This document shows positions 8,713 to 18,400 of a DNA stretch of 64,000 bases, one piece after another. Source of the stretch: Runella sp. CRIBMP (GTDB lineage: Bacteria > Bacteroidota > Bacteroidia > Cytophagales > Spirosomataceae). The number at the start of each line of letters is the position of its first letter. The first letter of the stretch is position 1. The translations under genes were made by a program, and so were the position numbers. The notes under the pieces are model-generated. The model did no database searches and had not been told where the DNA came from. It saw only the letters and a program-made list of their open reading frames with translations. The stretch spans positions 124,001 through 188,000 of the forward strand of contig NZ_JAAAKZ010000004.1 of NCBI RefSeq assembly GCF_009905605.1, in the 5' to 3' direction.

Positions 8713-10906
8713 TTTCGGCGCGAATCCAACGACCGCCCTTTGTCGCTAATGTGAGTTGCTTGATGTTGACCGTTTCACCCGTGATGGCGTCCGTAATCCG
8801 TTTGTATTTCAGATTTTTAAAGTCAAGTGCGACGGTTTTGGCAGTAGCTTCGTTCAACAAAAAATAATGGTCTGCTTCGGGAGCAGCCAAACGATACACG
8901 AGGGCGTTGGGACAGGAATAAGGGGATGAATAGGCCCCAAGCGTGTACTGCAAAATGGGCAAAGAAGACTTTCCAGAATTTTCAAAGGCATTGAGTGATG
9001 CCTGAAAACCCAGCAGTATGGCCTTGCCTTTGCCGAGGGTATGTTCCAACACGGCGGGTTTGCCGTTGTTGTATTTTTCAACAACGCGGGCTGCCGTAGC
9101 CGTTGCGTTGATGGTAAAGCCCTGTATTTCTTTCCCTGCGATAGTGAGCTGCCGATTGGTGCCCGAAAACTGAAAATCATCAATGGTCGCCCCAAAAAGC
9201 TGCTCAAAATCCGAGCCTTTGCCTGTCGGAAGGTTAACGGTATTTTCGTCGTACCAACCTGAAGGCAAGTCCATGACCAGTCGCCCGCCTTCATGCACGT
9301 ATTTTTTCAAGAGTGGCAACAGTTCTTTTCGCATCGTGAGCATGGCTGGTAAATACAGCACTTTGTAGCGCCCGGCTAAACCTTTGGATAAATCGTTGGG
9401 CGTGAGGTATTCAAAAGGTACGTTGTTGGCCATCAGTACATTGCTGATGCCGATTCGCGCTTTGACGGGCTGAAATCGAAAATCATCCCTCCCTGGAATG
9501 CTCATAGCGCCCCAAGTAGCCTCATTTTCCCAATCGTACAGAATTCCGACGATGGGTTCTTTGTGGGCTTTCCAGAGTTCAAAACGGTACTTTTGCATGG
9601 CTTTTCCCAATTGCCCGATGACAACCGCTCGGTTAGTGAGCTGTCCGTTTCGGTCAAGCAGACTGTACTCACCGCCTTCTTTTCCGGCGCTTCGGGCATT
9701 CCAGCACCAAATACCGAACCCTTTGAAGCCCGCGGCCAATTGACTGAGGTAGAGCTGCATCAATTCATCGGGGCCGACGTAGTAAGAATTGTTGTGTCCT
9801 GGATTTTTTTCGCCATCCATCTGCATCGGCCCGCCGGTACTTTCCCAGCCACCCGTCCAGCCGCCTTTATTGAAGTCATTCATCATCGACGCCTGCTGGT
9901 AGAGCGACTTGGTGATTTCGCCTTTGACCAGATTATAATGCCACGAAAAGTGCATGGAAGGGTAAAAAGAACCGTATTGCGTCAGCACGTCGGCGATGCC
10001 TTCCATATCTACTCCGTACCACGCAAAAGGGTGAAAAACAGCCAATTCACCGCCGCCACGATAAGGCGCATTGGCATCAAAACGATTGAACTGTGTGGCA
10101 GATTCGCGGATACGACCCAAATTGTGTTCCACCTTGAATCGGTAAATGTCTTTGACGTGATTGTATTCTCTGCCTGTAATATTTCGCCAATTTTTCGCCA
10201 CATCCTCCCAGTCACTGAATACCCGCTGTTCGTTCAGGAAAAGCCCCGCGTGGTATTGATTCCAAACTTGGTTCAAATTTTCTACGGTATGGTAACGCTT
10301 TTTGAGCCATTCCAAAAACAAGGCTTCCCCTTTGGTACTGAGTTCCACCCCACGTCCGCCGATTTCGGGGTCGTAGGCCACGCTCGTGACCCGCATGAAT
10401 TTTTTATCGGGAGTGCCCTGAATGTATTTTTCGGTATTTAGGATTCGTTTTTTTGCAACTTCTTTTTGGTAATTGACCATTTTAGGATGCTCCAATATTT
10501 CGCTCATTGACAGGGTTTTAGCGATACCGAGCTGTTCCAAAAGGGCAGGTGTTATTTCTTCGTAGCCGCCTTCGCCGTACCACCACGGCATGATGCCTTC
10601 TTCCAAGGCTATCAATGAAATTTGCTCAATGGTCCAGGTTGGTAAAGGCATGATTTGTTTCAGGGCGTTGAAGCCCAGCTTTTTCATGTTTTGGAAATGC
10701 ACCCGCATTTCTTTCTCACCTTCGTTGGGCTGCTGCACATACACGACTCCCGCCGGCATGGGTGCCAGTTTCCGAAATTTCTGCTGCATGGGTGAGTCAT
10801 GCAGGGCGTCGTAGCGTTGGTGCAGGTACGGGTCGCTTTGGGCACCAACATGAATAGATATACTGATAATCAGGAGTATAGCAGAGAGACAGTTAGATAA
10901 TTTCAT
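8708..10906 (-). CDS. GH42-like glycoside hydrolase (putative beta-galactosidase), secreted
   Basis: A 732-residue exported enzyme, probably of the clan GH-A family GH42 or a close relative, which would release terminal beta-galactose-type residues from oligosaccharides. The ATG at 10906 gives a signal peptide (MKLSNCLSAILLIISISIHV, then GAQ); reading further upstream would run through the end of the next gene in another frame. A catalytic barrel covers about 50-440, with candidate acids in GGWESTGGP and with FKGFGIWCWNARSAGKEGGE resembling the GH42 C-terminal barrel strand. A glutamine-amidotransferase-like trimerisation domain (about 470-640) follows. The beta-helix gene ends 11 bases upstream, so they are co-transcribed. 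The exact family is uncertain because the acid/base residue is not firmly placed. Confidence 0.72.
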   Translation of the reverse strand: MKLSNCLSAILLIISISIHVGAQSDPYLHQRYDALHDSPMQQKFRKLAPMPAGVVYVQQPNEGEKEMRVHFQNMKKLGFNALKQIMPLPTWTIEQISLIALEEGIMPWWYGEGGYEEITPALLEQLGIAKTLSMSEILEHPKMVNYQKEVAKKRILNTEKYIQGTPDKKFMRVTSVAYDPEIGGRGVELSTKGEALFLEWLKKRYHTVENLNQVWNQYHAGLFLNEQRVFSDWEDVAKNWRNITGREYNHVKDIYRFKVEHNLGRIRESATQFNRFDANAPYRGGGELAVFHPFAWYGVDMEGIADVLTQYGSFYPSMHFSWHYNLVKGEITKSLYQQASMMNDFNKGGWTGGWESTGGPMQMDGEKNPGHNNSYYVGPDELMQLYLSQLAAGFKGFGIWCWNARSAGKEGGEYSLLDRNGQLTNRAVVIGQLGKAMQKYRFELWKAHKEPIVGILYDWENEATWGAMSIPGRDDFRFQPVKARIGISNVLMANNVPFEYLTPNDLSKGLAGRYKVLYLPAMLTMRKELLPLLKKYVHEGGRLVMDLPSGWYDENTVNLPTGKGSDFEQLFGATIDDFQFSGTNRQLTIAGKEIQGFTINATATAARVVEKYNNGKPAVLEHTLGKGKAILLGFQASLNAFENSGKSSLPILQYTLGAYSSPYSCPNALVYRLAAPEADHYFLLNEATAKTVALDFKNLKYKRITDAITGETVNIKQLTLATKGGRWIRAEK

Positions 10907-10917
10907 GATTGTAAGGC

Positions 10918-12081
10918 TTAGGGTTGAGCTTTGACGGCGTAAAATGTGCCTCCTTTGGGCGGTGCATAGGGGCGGAGAAAAACGTTGGGTTTGCCAAATT
11001 CGGTGGTAACCTGATACACCGCGTTGGGCTGGGCCGCCCCCATTTTTCGGTTGTAGCCAGACACCCCTTTGGAAATGACTGTGTTGTTGAACAGCAAGTT
11101 TTCGGGGCCAGGCGGACGGTGTTTGTTGGGGGCACCGATGCCGATAGCGTCCCAACTGTGCCAAACGGGCGTGGCGATGCGGCATTGTTCTACCAGATTA
11201 TGACCGTGGTCTTGGTCGTGAAAGTTGACATCTACTTCAAAATCACAGCGATATACTACGTTATATGCCGCGCCCTGATTCATAATGGCAAAGTGGCGAA
11301 GTCGTCGGACTTTTTCGTTGTAAAACAGGCAGTATCTGGAACCCCAACACCCGTAATAGCCCCCATGAAAAGAGTCTTTTTTGACGTAGGCACGGTCCAT
11401 GAAGTTATTGCGACAGGTGATATGTTCACAATTCCCCAAACCCAACGGATGCGTACCCGCCCACAGAAAGTTACAGTTGTCCACCCACGAATTGCGGCTG
11501 TTTCTAAAAATAACCAAGTGTACAAATAGCGTAGTATCACGGGTTTCGTGTTCGTGAAAAACCCGACGGTCCCAAGCGGCATTGAAATCAGATTTGTCGT
11601 AAGGTTCAAAATCGACGGCAGCGTACCGAAAAGTCAGGTCTTCTAGTCCCACCCGTTGGGCATTGTTTATTTCAAAGGCTACGAGGTGTTTTTGGTCGGG
11701 GGCGTATTTGAAAAACATCTTTTTCATCACCACCTTTAGCACCGTTTGGTCTTTGCTTTCGCCGCGCAGCACCACATTTGACTGCAACATAACGGGTTTT
11801 GAAACAAGATATTCGCCATTCCTGAGTAAAATAACGCCGCCGCCCAGTGCCGCAACCTCATCAATGGCCTCCTGTAAATTGTTCTGAGGTGTAATCGTTT
11901 TTTGGATTTTTAAGGTATGTCTCAACGGAATGCCACCTTGTACGCCCGCTTTGGCCCATTCTTTCATGTCGGGAAAGCGCGGGTCAAAGCGGGATTCGTC
12001 AAAAACTTGTCCCGCATCACCGATTTGGTGTTGAGCAAGGCTAAAAATCGGTAAGAATAAGTAAGCGAGTAAGAATTTCAT
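10918..12081 (-). CDS. secreted right-handed beta-helix protein, polysaccharide lyase-like
   Basis: A 387-residue exported protein. The ATG at 12081 yields a signal peptide ending in SLAQ; an in-frame upstream codon would add 18 residues that spoil it. The body is a pectate-lyase-type right-handed beta helix, seen as repeated short strands with asparagine-containing turns (RNSRNSWVDNCNF, GLGNCEHITCRNNF, NVVYRCDF). GGGVILLRNGEYLVSK near residues 80-95 is typical of the first coil. No catalytic residues can be assigned with confidence, so it could be a lyase, a hydrolase or an epimerase. It is flanked by the GH42-like and MEST-like hydrolase genes (11 and 28 bases), which makes a joint role in glycan breakdown likely. 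Confidence 0.7.
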   Translation of the reverse strand: MKFLLAYLFLPIFSLAQHQIGDAGQVFDESRFDPRFPDMKEWAKAGVQGGIPLRHTLKIQKTITPQNNLQEAIDEVAALGGGVILLRNGEYLVSKPVMLQSNVVLRGESKDQTVLKVVMKKMFFKYAPDQKHLVAFEINNAQRVGLEDLTFRYAAVDFEPYDKSDFNAAWDRRVFHEHETRDTTLFVHLVIFRNSRNSWVDNCNFLWAGTHPLGLGNCEHITCRNNFMDRAYVKKDSFHGGYYGCWGSRYCLFYNEKVRRLRHFAIMNQGAAYNVVYRCDFEVDVNFHDQDHGHNLVEQCRIATPVWHSWDAIGIGAPNKHRPPGPENLLFNNTVISKGVSGYNRKMGAAQPNAVYQVTTEFGKPNVFLRPYAPPKGGTFYAVKAQP

Positions 12082-12109
12082 GTGTGTGGTTGTGCCAGTT
12101 AAGAAAAGC

Positions 12110-13000
12110 TCAGTAATGCTTTTGTCGAAATTCAAAATAATGGGCTATTACTTCTTCGGGGGCTTCGTTTTGGGGGTAATGCCCTGCACCTTCAATGATT
12201 ACAACGTCAGGATTGGGGATCATTTGTTGGTAATAATCAGCCAAATGCCTTCCCGAAACAGGGTCTTCTGGACCGTTGATAAGACGAAGCGGGACGGAGG
12301 TTTGTTGTAAAACGCCTACCCAACGTTCTCGATTCCGTCGGCGGTCTTCGATATAATGAATGAGTTTATGAAACAACCGATGCCCGTTTTGGTACTGAAT
12401 TGTTTCCCAGAAGCCATCCATTTCTACATCATTAATCCCTTGGGGGCCATAGAGCTTCTCGAACGATTTTTTCAATCGGGCTTTGTTGTTGAATTTTGTA
12501 AGTAGCACTCCCAACGGGCTTTTCATCAATTTTTGAACCAATAGAGCTCGGTGCATTTCTGGGAAAAGTCCACCGTTCAAAAAGCAAACCGACTTGATGA
12601 TAGGAAACGACCTTGATTCGAGAGCCCATGTTTCATTTTTACGTTCTTCCCAACGGGCCAATATCTCCTGTGCCACCGTATTTCCGTAATCATGTACCAA
12701 TAAATGACATTGGGTAATCCCAAGATGATTCATCAGCGCTTCAAATAGGTCGGCTTGGTCATGGATGGAATACGAATAACGACGGGGTTTATCTGACAAT
12801 CCAAACCCAATCATGTCAAAACCAACGACTCGGTATTTTTGAGCGAGTTGGTTCCAAACTTTATACCAATCCCAAGAGGAAGTGGGAAAGCCGTGAATAA
12901 GAACCAATGTTTCACCCTGCCCTTCGGTTCGGTAAAAGATTTGATGGGTTTTGTAAGAGAAATGGCTACCGGCTGCGTGCCATTGTCGGGGAGTAATCAT
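12110..13000 (-). CDS. alpha/beta hydrolase resembling MEST / epoxide hydrolase-haloalkane dehalogenase group
   Basis: A 296-residue soluble hydrolase without a signal peptide. The oxyanion-hole segment is HGFPTSSWDW (about 35-44), the nucleophile elbow is LLVHDYGNT with Asp as nucleophile (about 104), and the late His lies in EGAGHYPQNEAP (about 274). The Asp nucleophile in an HDYG motif and the segments GLSDKPRRYSYSIHDQADL and NGGLFPEMHR match the MEST (mesoderm-specific transcript) family more than typical lipases. The substrate is not known. It sits downstream of a strong hairpin (13014-13044), and heads a short run with the beta-helix and GH42-like genes, so it may be transcribed separately from susCD or by read-through. 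Confidence 0.75.
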   Translation of the reverse strand: MITPRQWHAAGSHFSYKTHQIFYRTEGQGETLVLIHGFPTSSWDWYKVWNQLAQKYRVVGFDMIGFGLSDKPRRYSYSIHDQADLFEALMNHLGITQCHLLVHDYGNTVAQEILARWEERKNETWALESRSFPIIKSVCFLNGGLFPEMHRALLVQKLMKSPLGVLLTKFNNKARLKKSFEKLYGPQGINDVEMDGFWETIQYQNGHRLFHKLIHYIEDRRRNRERWVGVLQQTSVPLRLINGPEDPVSGRHLADYYQQMIPNPDVVIIEGAGHYPQNEAPEEVIAHYFEFRQKHY

Positions 13001-13013
13001 TTGAGAAAAATTT

Positions 13014-13044
13014 ATTCAGCAAGGACCGATTGTCCTTGCTGAAT
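13014..13044 (-). terminator. strong terminator after the susCD-lipoprotein unit
   Basis: A perfect 13-bp inverted repeat (13014-13026 with 13032-13044, loop of 5) is followed on the minus strand by aaattttt. It ends the susC-susD-lipoprotein transcript just before the hydrolase start at 13000. Confidence 0.6.
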
Positions 13045-13097
13045 AAGCGGTTTTGGGTGAGTCTATATTTTCATTGAATTCATGGCTGTTAATAGAA

Positions 13098-13796
13098 TTA
13101 CTGTTTAGCATAAGTCGCCGTAAATACAATTAATCGCCCGCCCCAAGATGCGTTTAGGGTTTGGTTGGCGGGTGTAATGGGTACTATGGGCACGTTGATA
13201 TTCCCCTGGGTATTGAAAGTAATGGTCATTTGTCGGTCGGTGAGGGAGGTAATCGTCGGTGAATAATTGGTATACGTCGCAGCGGTATAGACTGGCGCAC
13301 CGGCGGCGTTGGGAGCTACAGTTCCGTGAAAAACAAAATCGTAGTTCCAGCGACTGATTTGGCCGCGTGTGTAGGTCGGACGACCAATACGGAGCAACGT
13401 AGCTTCCTGACCTTCATCGTTGACTTTCACCAACGAAAAATTCCCCTGTTGACGAATACCCCGATTGGCCAGCCAAAACGTATCAGCGGTAGCAGTGCGA
13501 GCAGCCAAATAAAGCGTATCGGTAAAGGGCATAATGGGATTGGCTCGTCCGGTCACCAACAGCGGAGCGGTGGTCGGTGTGACAGTCACCAATGTGTCGC
13601 GGGAGCGAGGAACAAGCCCCACCTGATACTTCATCGTGAGCGACACAGGCACCCAAACCCCCTTGATTTGGTCGCGTAAGGCCCTATCATTTGACACCGT
13701 AGGAAAAGGTGGATTTTCGCACGCCCAGAATGACGAAACCAGTAGCAGGGCGCAACAAACAGCCAATATTGGATGAGATATTTTCATGTTTTTCAT
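13098..13796 (-). CDS. hypothetical lipoprotein following susD
   Basis: A 232-residue lipoprotein with a signal sequence and a lipobox ending in SSFWAC at about residues 22-27. The ATG at 13796 (or 13787, three residues later) is preferred because it gives the best signal peptide and starts just after the susD stop at 13804; earlier in-frame codons would overlap susD. The mature part is rich in beta-strand-like segments and Thr/Ala, with no enzyme motif. Position directly after susCD fits an accessory glycan-binding surface lipoprotein (a SusE/F-like role), but there is no recognisable similarity to those families, so this is inference from context. Confidence 0.6.
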   Translation of the reverse strand: MKNMKISHPILAVCCALLLVSSFWACENPPFPTVSNDRALRDQIKGVWVPVSLTMKYQVGLVPRSRDTLVTVTPTTAPLLVTGRANPIMPFTDTLYLAARTATADTFWLANRGIRQQGNFSLVKVNDEGQEATLLRIGRPTYTRGQISRWNYDFVFHGTVAPNAAGAPVYTAATYTNYSPTITSLTDRQMTITFNTQGNINVPIVPITPANQTLNASWGGRLIVFTATYAKQ

Positions 13797-13803
13797 TCTT
13801 TTT

Positions 13804-15444
13804 CTAATCATTTTGAACCAGTAAAGGATTGCGGTCAATCATGGTTTGCGGTACCAAAAACACCAGCAAACGGCTATTCCAAGGTACATCGTTGCAGTTG
13901 CCCAAGGCACAATCTACACCGCTTGGCGAGGCAGGGCGGTCGCCGGGGTTGAGCGGTTGTTTCAGCCTTTTGACATTGTGAATCCGTGTTCCTTCGCTGA
14001 AAGTTTCGCGGATAAATTCCGTTCTGATTTCTTCCAATAGATTGGCGGGTGTCGTGGTCAATGCTGGTAAACCTGCCCGCGTACGAACCGCATTTAAGTC
14101 AGTCAATGCCAATGCTGTATTGCCTTTGCGTTGGTTCATTTCGGCGCGCATTAATAAAAATTCGGCAGAGCGGAAGAGTACAATGTTGGAATTTACTCCC
14201 TGCACAGGCCCTAAATTGGTCGTCCCCAATGAACCCCATTTTCTCGAAAACCAAAGCCGATTGGGGCTGTTCCAAGCCGTTGCAGCCGTAGTTGCTTGCG
14301 TGGTGTCAAGGAGAGTTCTGTAACGTAAATCGCGCTGACGGTCAAAATCAGCCAAGGTCTTAAAGCGTTGGCTCATACGTAGATTAGGCCCCGAAGTAAG
14401 GTTGTTGACATTGGCCAATTGAGCTGCAGTATAAACACTTTGAAGGGTATAATGCGTACGCAAAGGCGCGCCGTTGGTGGTACGGGAGTTGCGTCCTACT
14501 ACGTTGACGAGTTCAAAAATAACTTCATCACGATTAGCAGAATTAGTGCTTGGCATAATACCAGTACGCTGGAAAAGTTGTGCCAACATTTGATTGCCGG
14601 GTACCAACGGAAAACGGTTGGCATTGCCCTGTCCGAGCAAACGATTACACACCGCCAAACAGCTGTCCACATTGTCTTGCTGCCAATAAACCCGCGCCAT
14701 GAGAGCGAGTGCGGCGTATTTGTTTGCGCGCGGCTGCATATCGGGCAGGTGTTGGGCGGGATTATAATTTTCAGGCAGGAGTCGTTCGGCAATGCGCAAA
14801 TCGTTCAAAATACTGTCATAAGCGGCTTTAACGCTCAAACGAGGATAGGCCAAATCGCCAAATTCCGATACCGATTTGTAATTTCCGACGGGGCCAGGAT
14901 GCGAATTGTCGGGGGTATGGCCCCATGGATAACCGATGAGGCGTGTTTGTTCAAAAATGCACAGTGCACGTACAAAACGGGCATCGCCTTCGATACGTCC
15001 TTTTTGGAGGTTGATGTCCTTGCGGGGGTCGGCTTCTCCAGGTGTTTGTACTTGATTGCTTTGCAGGATTTCCAGCACGTTGTTGGCATTGTTCAGCCCA
15101 AAGGTTGACCATTGTAAAAATTCTGCCTGATACCCATAATCTTCCTCGCGGTGCGTCCAGGTATAAACCCGCGACGAGCGACTTGGGCTATTGCGGTAGT
15201 TGACGTTATTGACGGCTACTAAATCACCAAATGTTTCGCCAATGACCAGTGCATTGCCTCCAAAGGCCACTTCCCGAGCGATGCCCGAATAAGCGCCTGT
15301 CATCAAAATGTCTAATTCCTGTACCGTGCGCACATTTTGCGCTTGGATGAGGGTTTTGGAAGAAACTTCGTCTAAGTATTTATCGCAGGAAACACTGCCG
15401 ATTGCCACGGCAATTACTCCCAGAATGCTATATGTCTTTTTCAT
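13804..15444 (-). CDS. SusD/RagB-family nutrient-binding lipoprotein
   Basis: A 546-residue surface lipoprotein that would cap the partner SusC barrel and bind its substrate. The signal peptide ends with a lipobox (GSVSC, Cys at about 20) followed by DKYLDE, as is usual in this family. The SusD fold is recognised by the N-terminal helices (LDILMTGAYSGIA), NKYAALALMARVYW in the TPR-like core, and the C-terminal segment FLLMRAEMNQRKGNTALALT with ALTDLNAVRTRAGLP, ending in VPQTMIDRNPLLVQND. It begins 21 bases after the susC stop, so the two are co-transcribed. Confidence 0.93.
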   Translation of the reverse strand: MKKTYSILGVIAVAIGSVSCDKYLDEVSSKTLIQAQNVRTVQELDILMTGAYSGIAREVAFGGNALVIGETFGDLVAVNNVNYRNSPSRSSRVYTWTHREEDYGYQAEFLQWSTFGLNNANNVLEILQSNQVQTPGEADPRKDINLQKGRIEGDARFVRALCIFEQTRLIGYPWGHTPDNSHPGPVGNYKSVSEFGDLAYPRLSVKAAYDSILNDLRIAERLLPENYNPAQHLPDMQPRANKYAALALMARVYWQQDNVDSCLAVCNRLLGQGNANRFPLVPGNQMLAQLFQRTGIMPSTNSANRDEVIFELVNVVGRNSRTTNGAPLRTHYTLQSVYTAAQLANVNNLTSGPNLRMSQRFKTLADFDRQRDLRYRTLLDTTQATTAATAWNSPNRLWFSRKWGSLGTTNLGPVQGVNSNIVLFRSAEFLLMRAEMNQRKGNTALALTDLNAVRTRAGLPALTTTPANLLEEIRTEFIRETFSEGTRIHNVKRLKQPLNPGDRPASPSGVDCALGNCNDVPWNSRLLVFLVPQTMIDRNPLLVQND

Positions 15445-15465
15445 GAGTGCTTGGTTGTCAAATAA

Positions 15466-18400
15466 TTAAAACCCAAAGTTGATTCCGACTAAGAGGGTGC
15501 GCACCTGTGGCAAATCATTGTTTGTCACTCCCGGCGAAAGCGTTGCCGTTGAGCCGTCGGCTCCGCCGTTGCGAAATACTTCGGGATCCCAGCCCGTAAA
15601 TTTGGTAAAGGTGAGCAGGTTTTGTCCAGTCAATGAAATACGCGCCGTGCGGAGACGTAATTTTTGGGCCACCGACGCAGGAAGCGTATAACCGAGCTGT
15701 ACGTTTTTGAGACGAATAAATGAGCCATCGTGCAAGAACCGAGAGGACTCAAAGCCCCGTGCGTTGGAGTTCCACTGCATTCGGAAAGCTCCTTCGGTTT
15801 TGTTGAGTTCATCACGCAGGCTACCGATGCCTGGGCTCTCTGCCCTTAACACCTGACCCGTAGTTGGGTAGCTTTGAACGCGTTGAGCCTGGTCATAAAT
15901 CCAGTTGCCGTATTGGTAATAAAAGAGAAAGTTGAAATCAATTTTACGGAATTGGAAACTGTTGGTCAATCCCCCGAATAGCACTGGATACGGCGTGCGA
16001 TTTTCGAGTATAAATTGATTATTCCCCGCGTTGTTAGCAATCGTTCCATCCCACAAAGCCCCCGTTTTCACGGTTTGACCAGTATTGTTGAAGACGACCC
16101 GGTCGCGTTCGTAAAAGAGTTCGTTACCAGTATTAGGGTCAAAACCCGCAAACTGCGCCATGTAATAATTACCCAAAGGATAGCCTGGTGTAGCAATGCT
16201 CGGCCCGGCAATGACTTGGAAAGGGAAATTAAGGAACGGCGCGGTGTAGGTACTCAACACCGTATTTTTGTTGTGGCTGATGTTAAAATCGGTCGTCCAT
16301 CGGAAGTCCTTTTTCGTAATGTTGCGGGTGGTGACGCTGAATTCTACCCCGCGGTTGCGAACGGAGCCGAGGTTGATGGTCATGGAGTTGTTGATGGTGC
16401 CAAACAACGGCCCCAGTGCATAATCCAGCAGCAAGCCTTCAGAGTCTTTGTTGTAGAAATCAAGTGTACCGCTGATGCGTTTGTTCCACAGGGTAAATTC
16501 AATACCTGCATCAAATTGCTTGGTGGACTCCCACGTCAGGGCGGAGTTGCCCGGATTGGTAAATTGTCCTCCCTGTATCCCGCCGTAGATGGCAGCATTG
16601 TATCCTACAAACGTAAAGTTTTTCTGCCACGAGAAATTTCCGATTTCGGCATTTCCAGTGCGGCCATAGCTGGCGCGGAGTTTCAGGAAGTTGACAAAAG
16701 AACTGTTGCTCAGGAAACTCTCATCACTAATGACCCAACCTACCGACATCCCCGGAAAGGTAGCCCAGCGGTTTTCGGGACCAAAGCGCGACGAGCCGTC
16801 GGAGCGCAGACTGACTTCAAACAGGTATTTGTCTTTGTAAGCGTAGTTGATACGCCCAAAATAAGAGACAAACCGAAACGATATTTCGTCATTGAAAAGA
16901 ATGGTTCGGGTAGTGTCCAAGCCCGTTTTGGCCCCGGGCGGTACGCGCTCCGTGATGTAGGTTTCGTTGTCAGAAATGCGGTTTTGGAGGCTGTTTCCTG
17001 CCAACACACCGATGCGGTGGTTTTTTCCTAATTCACGTGTGTAATTAATGGTGTTGTTCCAGTTAGAATTACGGTTTAGCACGTCGCGGTTTTCGGCACG
17101 GCCTCCTCCCGTCCGCTCAGCACCTTGAATTCCAGTGGGATACAAAGTAGGATTGAGCAATATATCATTTCTGGTTTTTTGGTAATCTGTGCCAAATTCT
17201 GAACGGATGGTTAAGCCTTTGATGGGTTCAATTTGGGCAAAAAAGGTGTTGATATTTCGGAAAGTGTTGGACTTATTGGAATAGTTGTTACGGTAAAAAA
17301 TGGGGTTGGTACCGATGCTCAGCGTATTGTTGGTGCCGTTGGCAATACCGTTGAAAAAAGACCCATCGGGCAATTGAATCGGGTAGGCAGGCAAGGCCGA
17401 TGTGAGGCCGTATTGGTACGAGTTGCCCAGTGGAACCATCTCATTTTCAATGCTATTGACCGAAACATTAGCGCCCAGTTTAAGGATTTTGATGGGGCTG
17501 TATTCTACATTTACGCGTCCGCTCAAACGACGCAAACCTTGGCCAATAATAATCCCGTCTTCTTTACGGTACGAGCCACTTCCATAAATTGTCAGGTTTT
17601 TTGCGCCACCGCCTGCACTCAGCGTAGCTTGCTGAAAACCACCCTGTCGTAGCACTTGGTCGAGCCAATTGGTACGCGTGTTGTAGAGGGTGGTGGAGTC
17701 AATCAATTGATTATCAAAAGAGGCTGGCAAAGAACCCCGCAAAATACCCGTTGGCACTAAGTTGGTCAAATTGGAAGAAGCTGGGGCCAGTCCAGCCTGC
17801 AGGTTGTTGCGGGCGGCTCGTTTCAAAATGTTGAAATGATCAGCTCCGTTATCGATAAAGTCGACGCGATTGGTGGCCGTGTTGATACCCTGTTGGTAGC
17901 TAAAATCAATGGTAGGTTTGCCTTTTGCCCCTTTTTTGGTGGTGATTAAAATGACCCCATTGGCCGCCCGTGAACCAAACAATATGGAGGCTGAAGCATC
18001 TTTTAAGACTTCCATTGACTCAATATCGTCGGGATTGATTTCGGCCAATGGGTTCATCGCCACGCCGCCCGTACCGAAGGCGGAACTGTTTACGGGCTGA
18101 CCGTCAATGACAATCAAGGGCTGCGAATTGGAATTGATGGAGGCCACCCCGCGCACGTTGATACGCACCGCCCCACCGGGAGTACCTCCCGCCTGCGTGA
18201 TTTGAACCCCCGCCGCGCGCCCCTGAAGGGCTACATCGGGGCTGGCGGCGGTATTGGCGCGAATATCGGCCGCTTTCAACGAGGCAATGGAGCCTGTAAC
18301 ATCGCGCTTGCGTTGCTCGCCAAAGGCCACTACCTGTACCTCATTGAGGGAACGTTCGTCGGGAAGCAGCGTAATGTTGATCTGACTCCGATTGCCAACC

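Noticed and set aside
9563-10441. A 292-codon plus-strand frame opposite the GH42-like gene
   Set aside because: It is a shadow of the minus-strand gene; composition is unlike a protein and it has no motifs.
10907-11185. An N-terminal extension of the GH42-like protein reaching back to 11185
   Set aside because: It overlaps the beta-helix gene in another frame, has no family resemblance, and hides the clear signal peptide that starts at 10906.
16015-17031. A 338-codon plus-strand frame opposite the SusC gene
   Set aside because: It mirrors susC codons and shows no domain; the minus-strand gene is secure.
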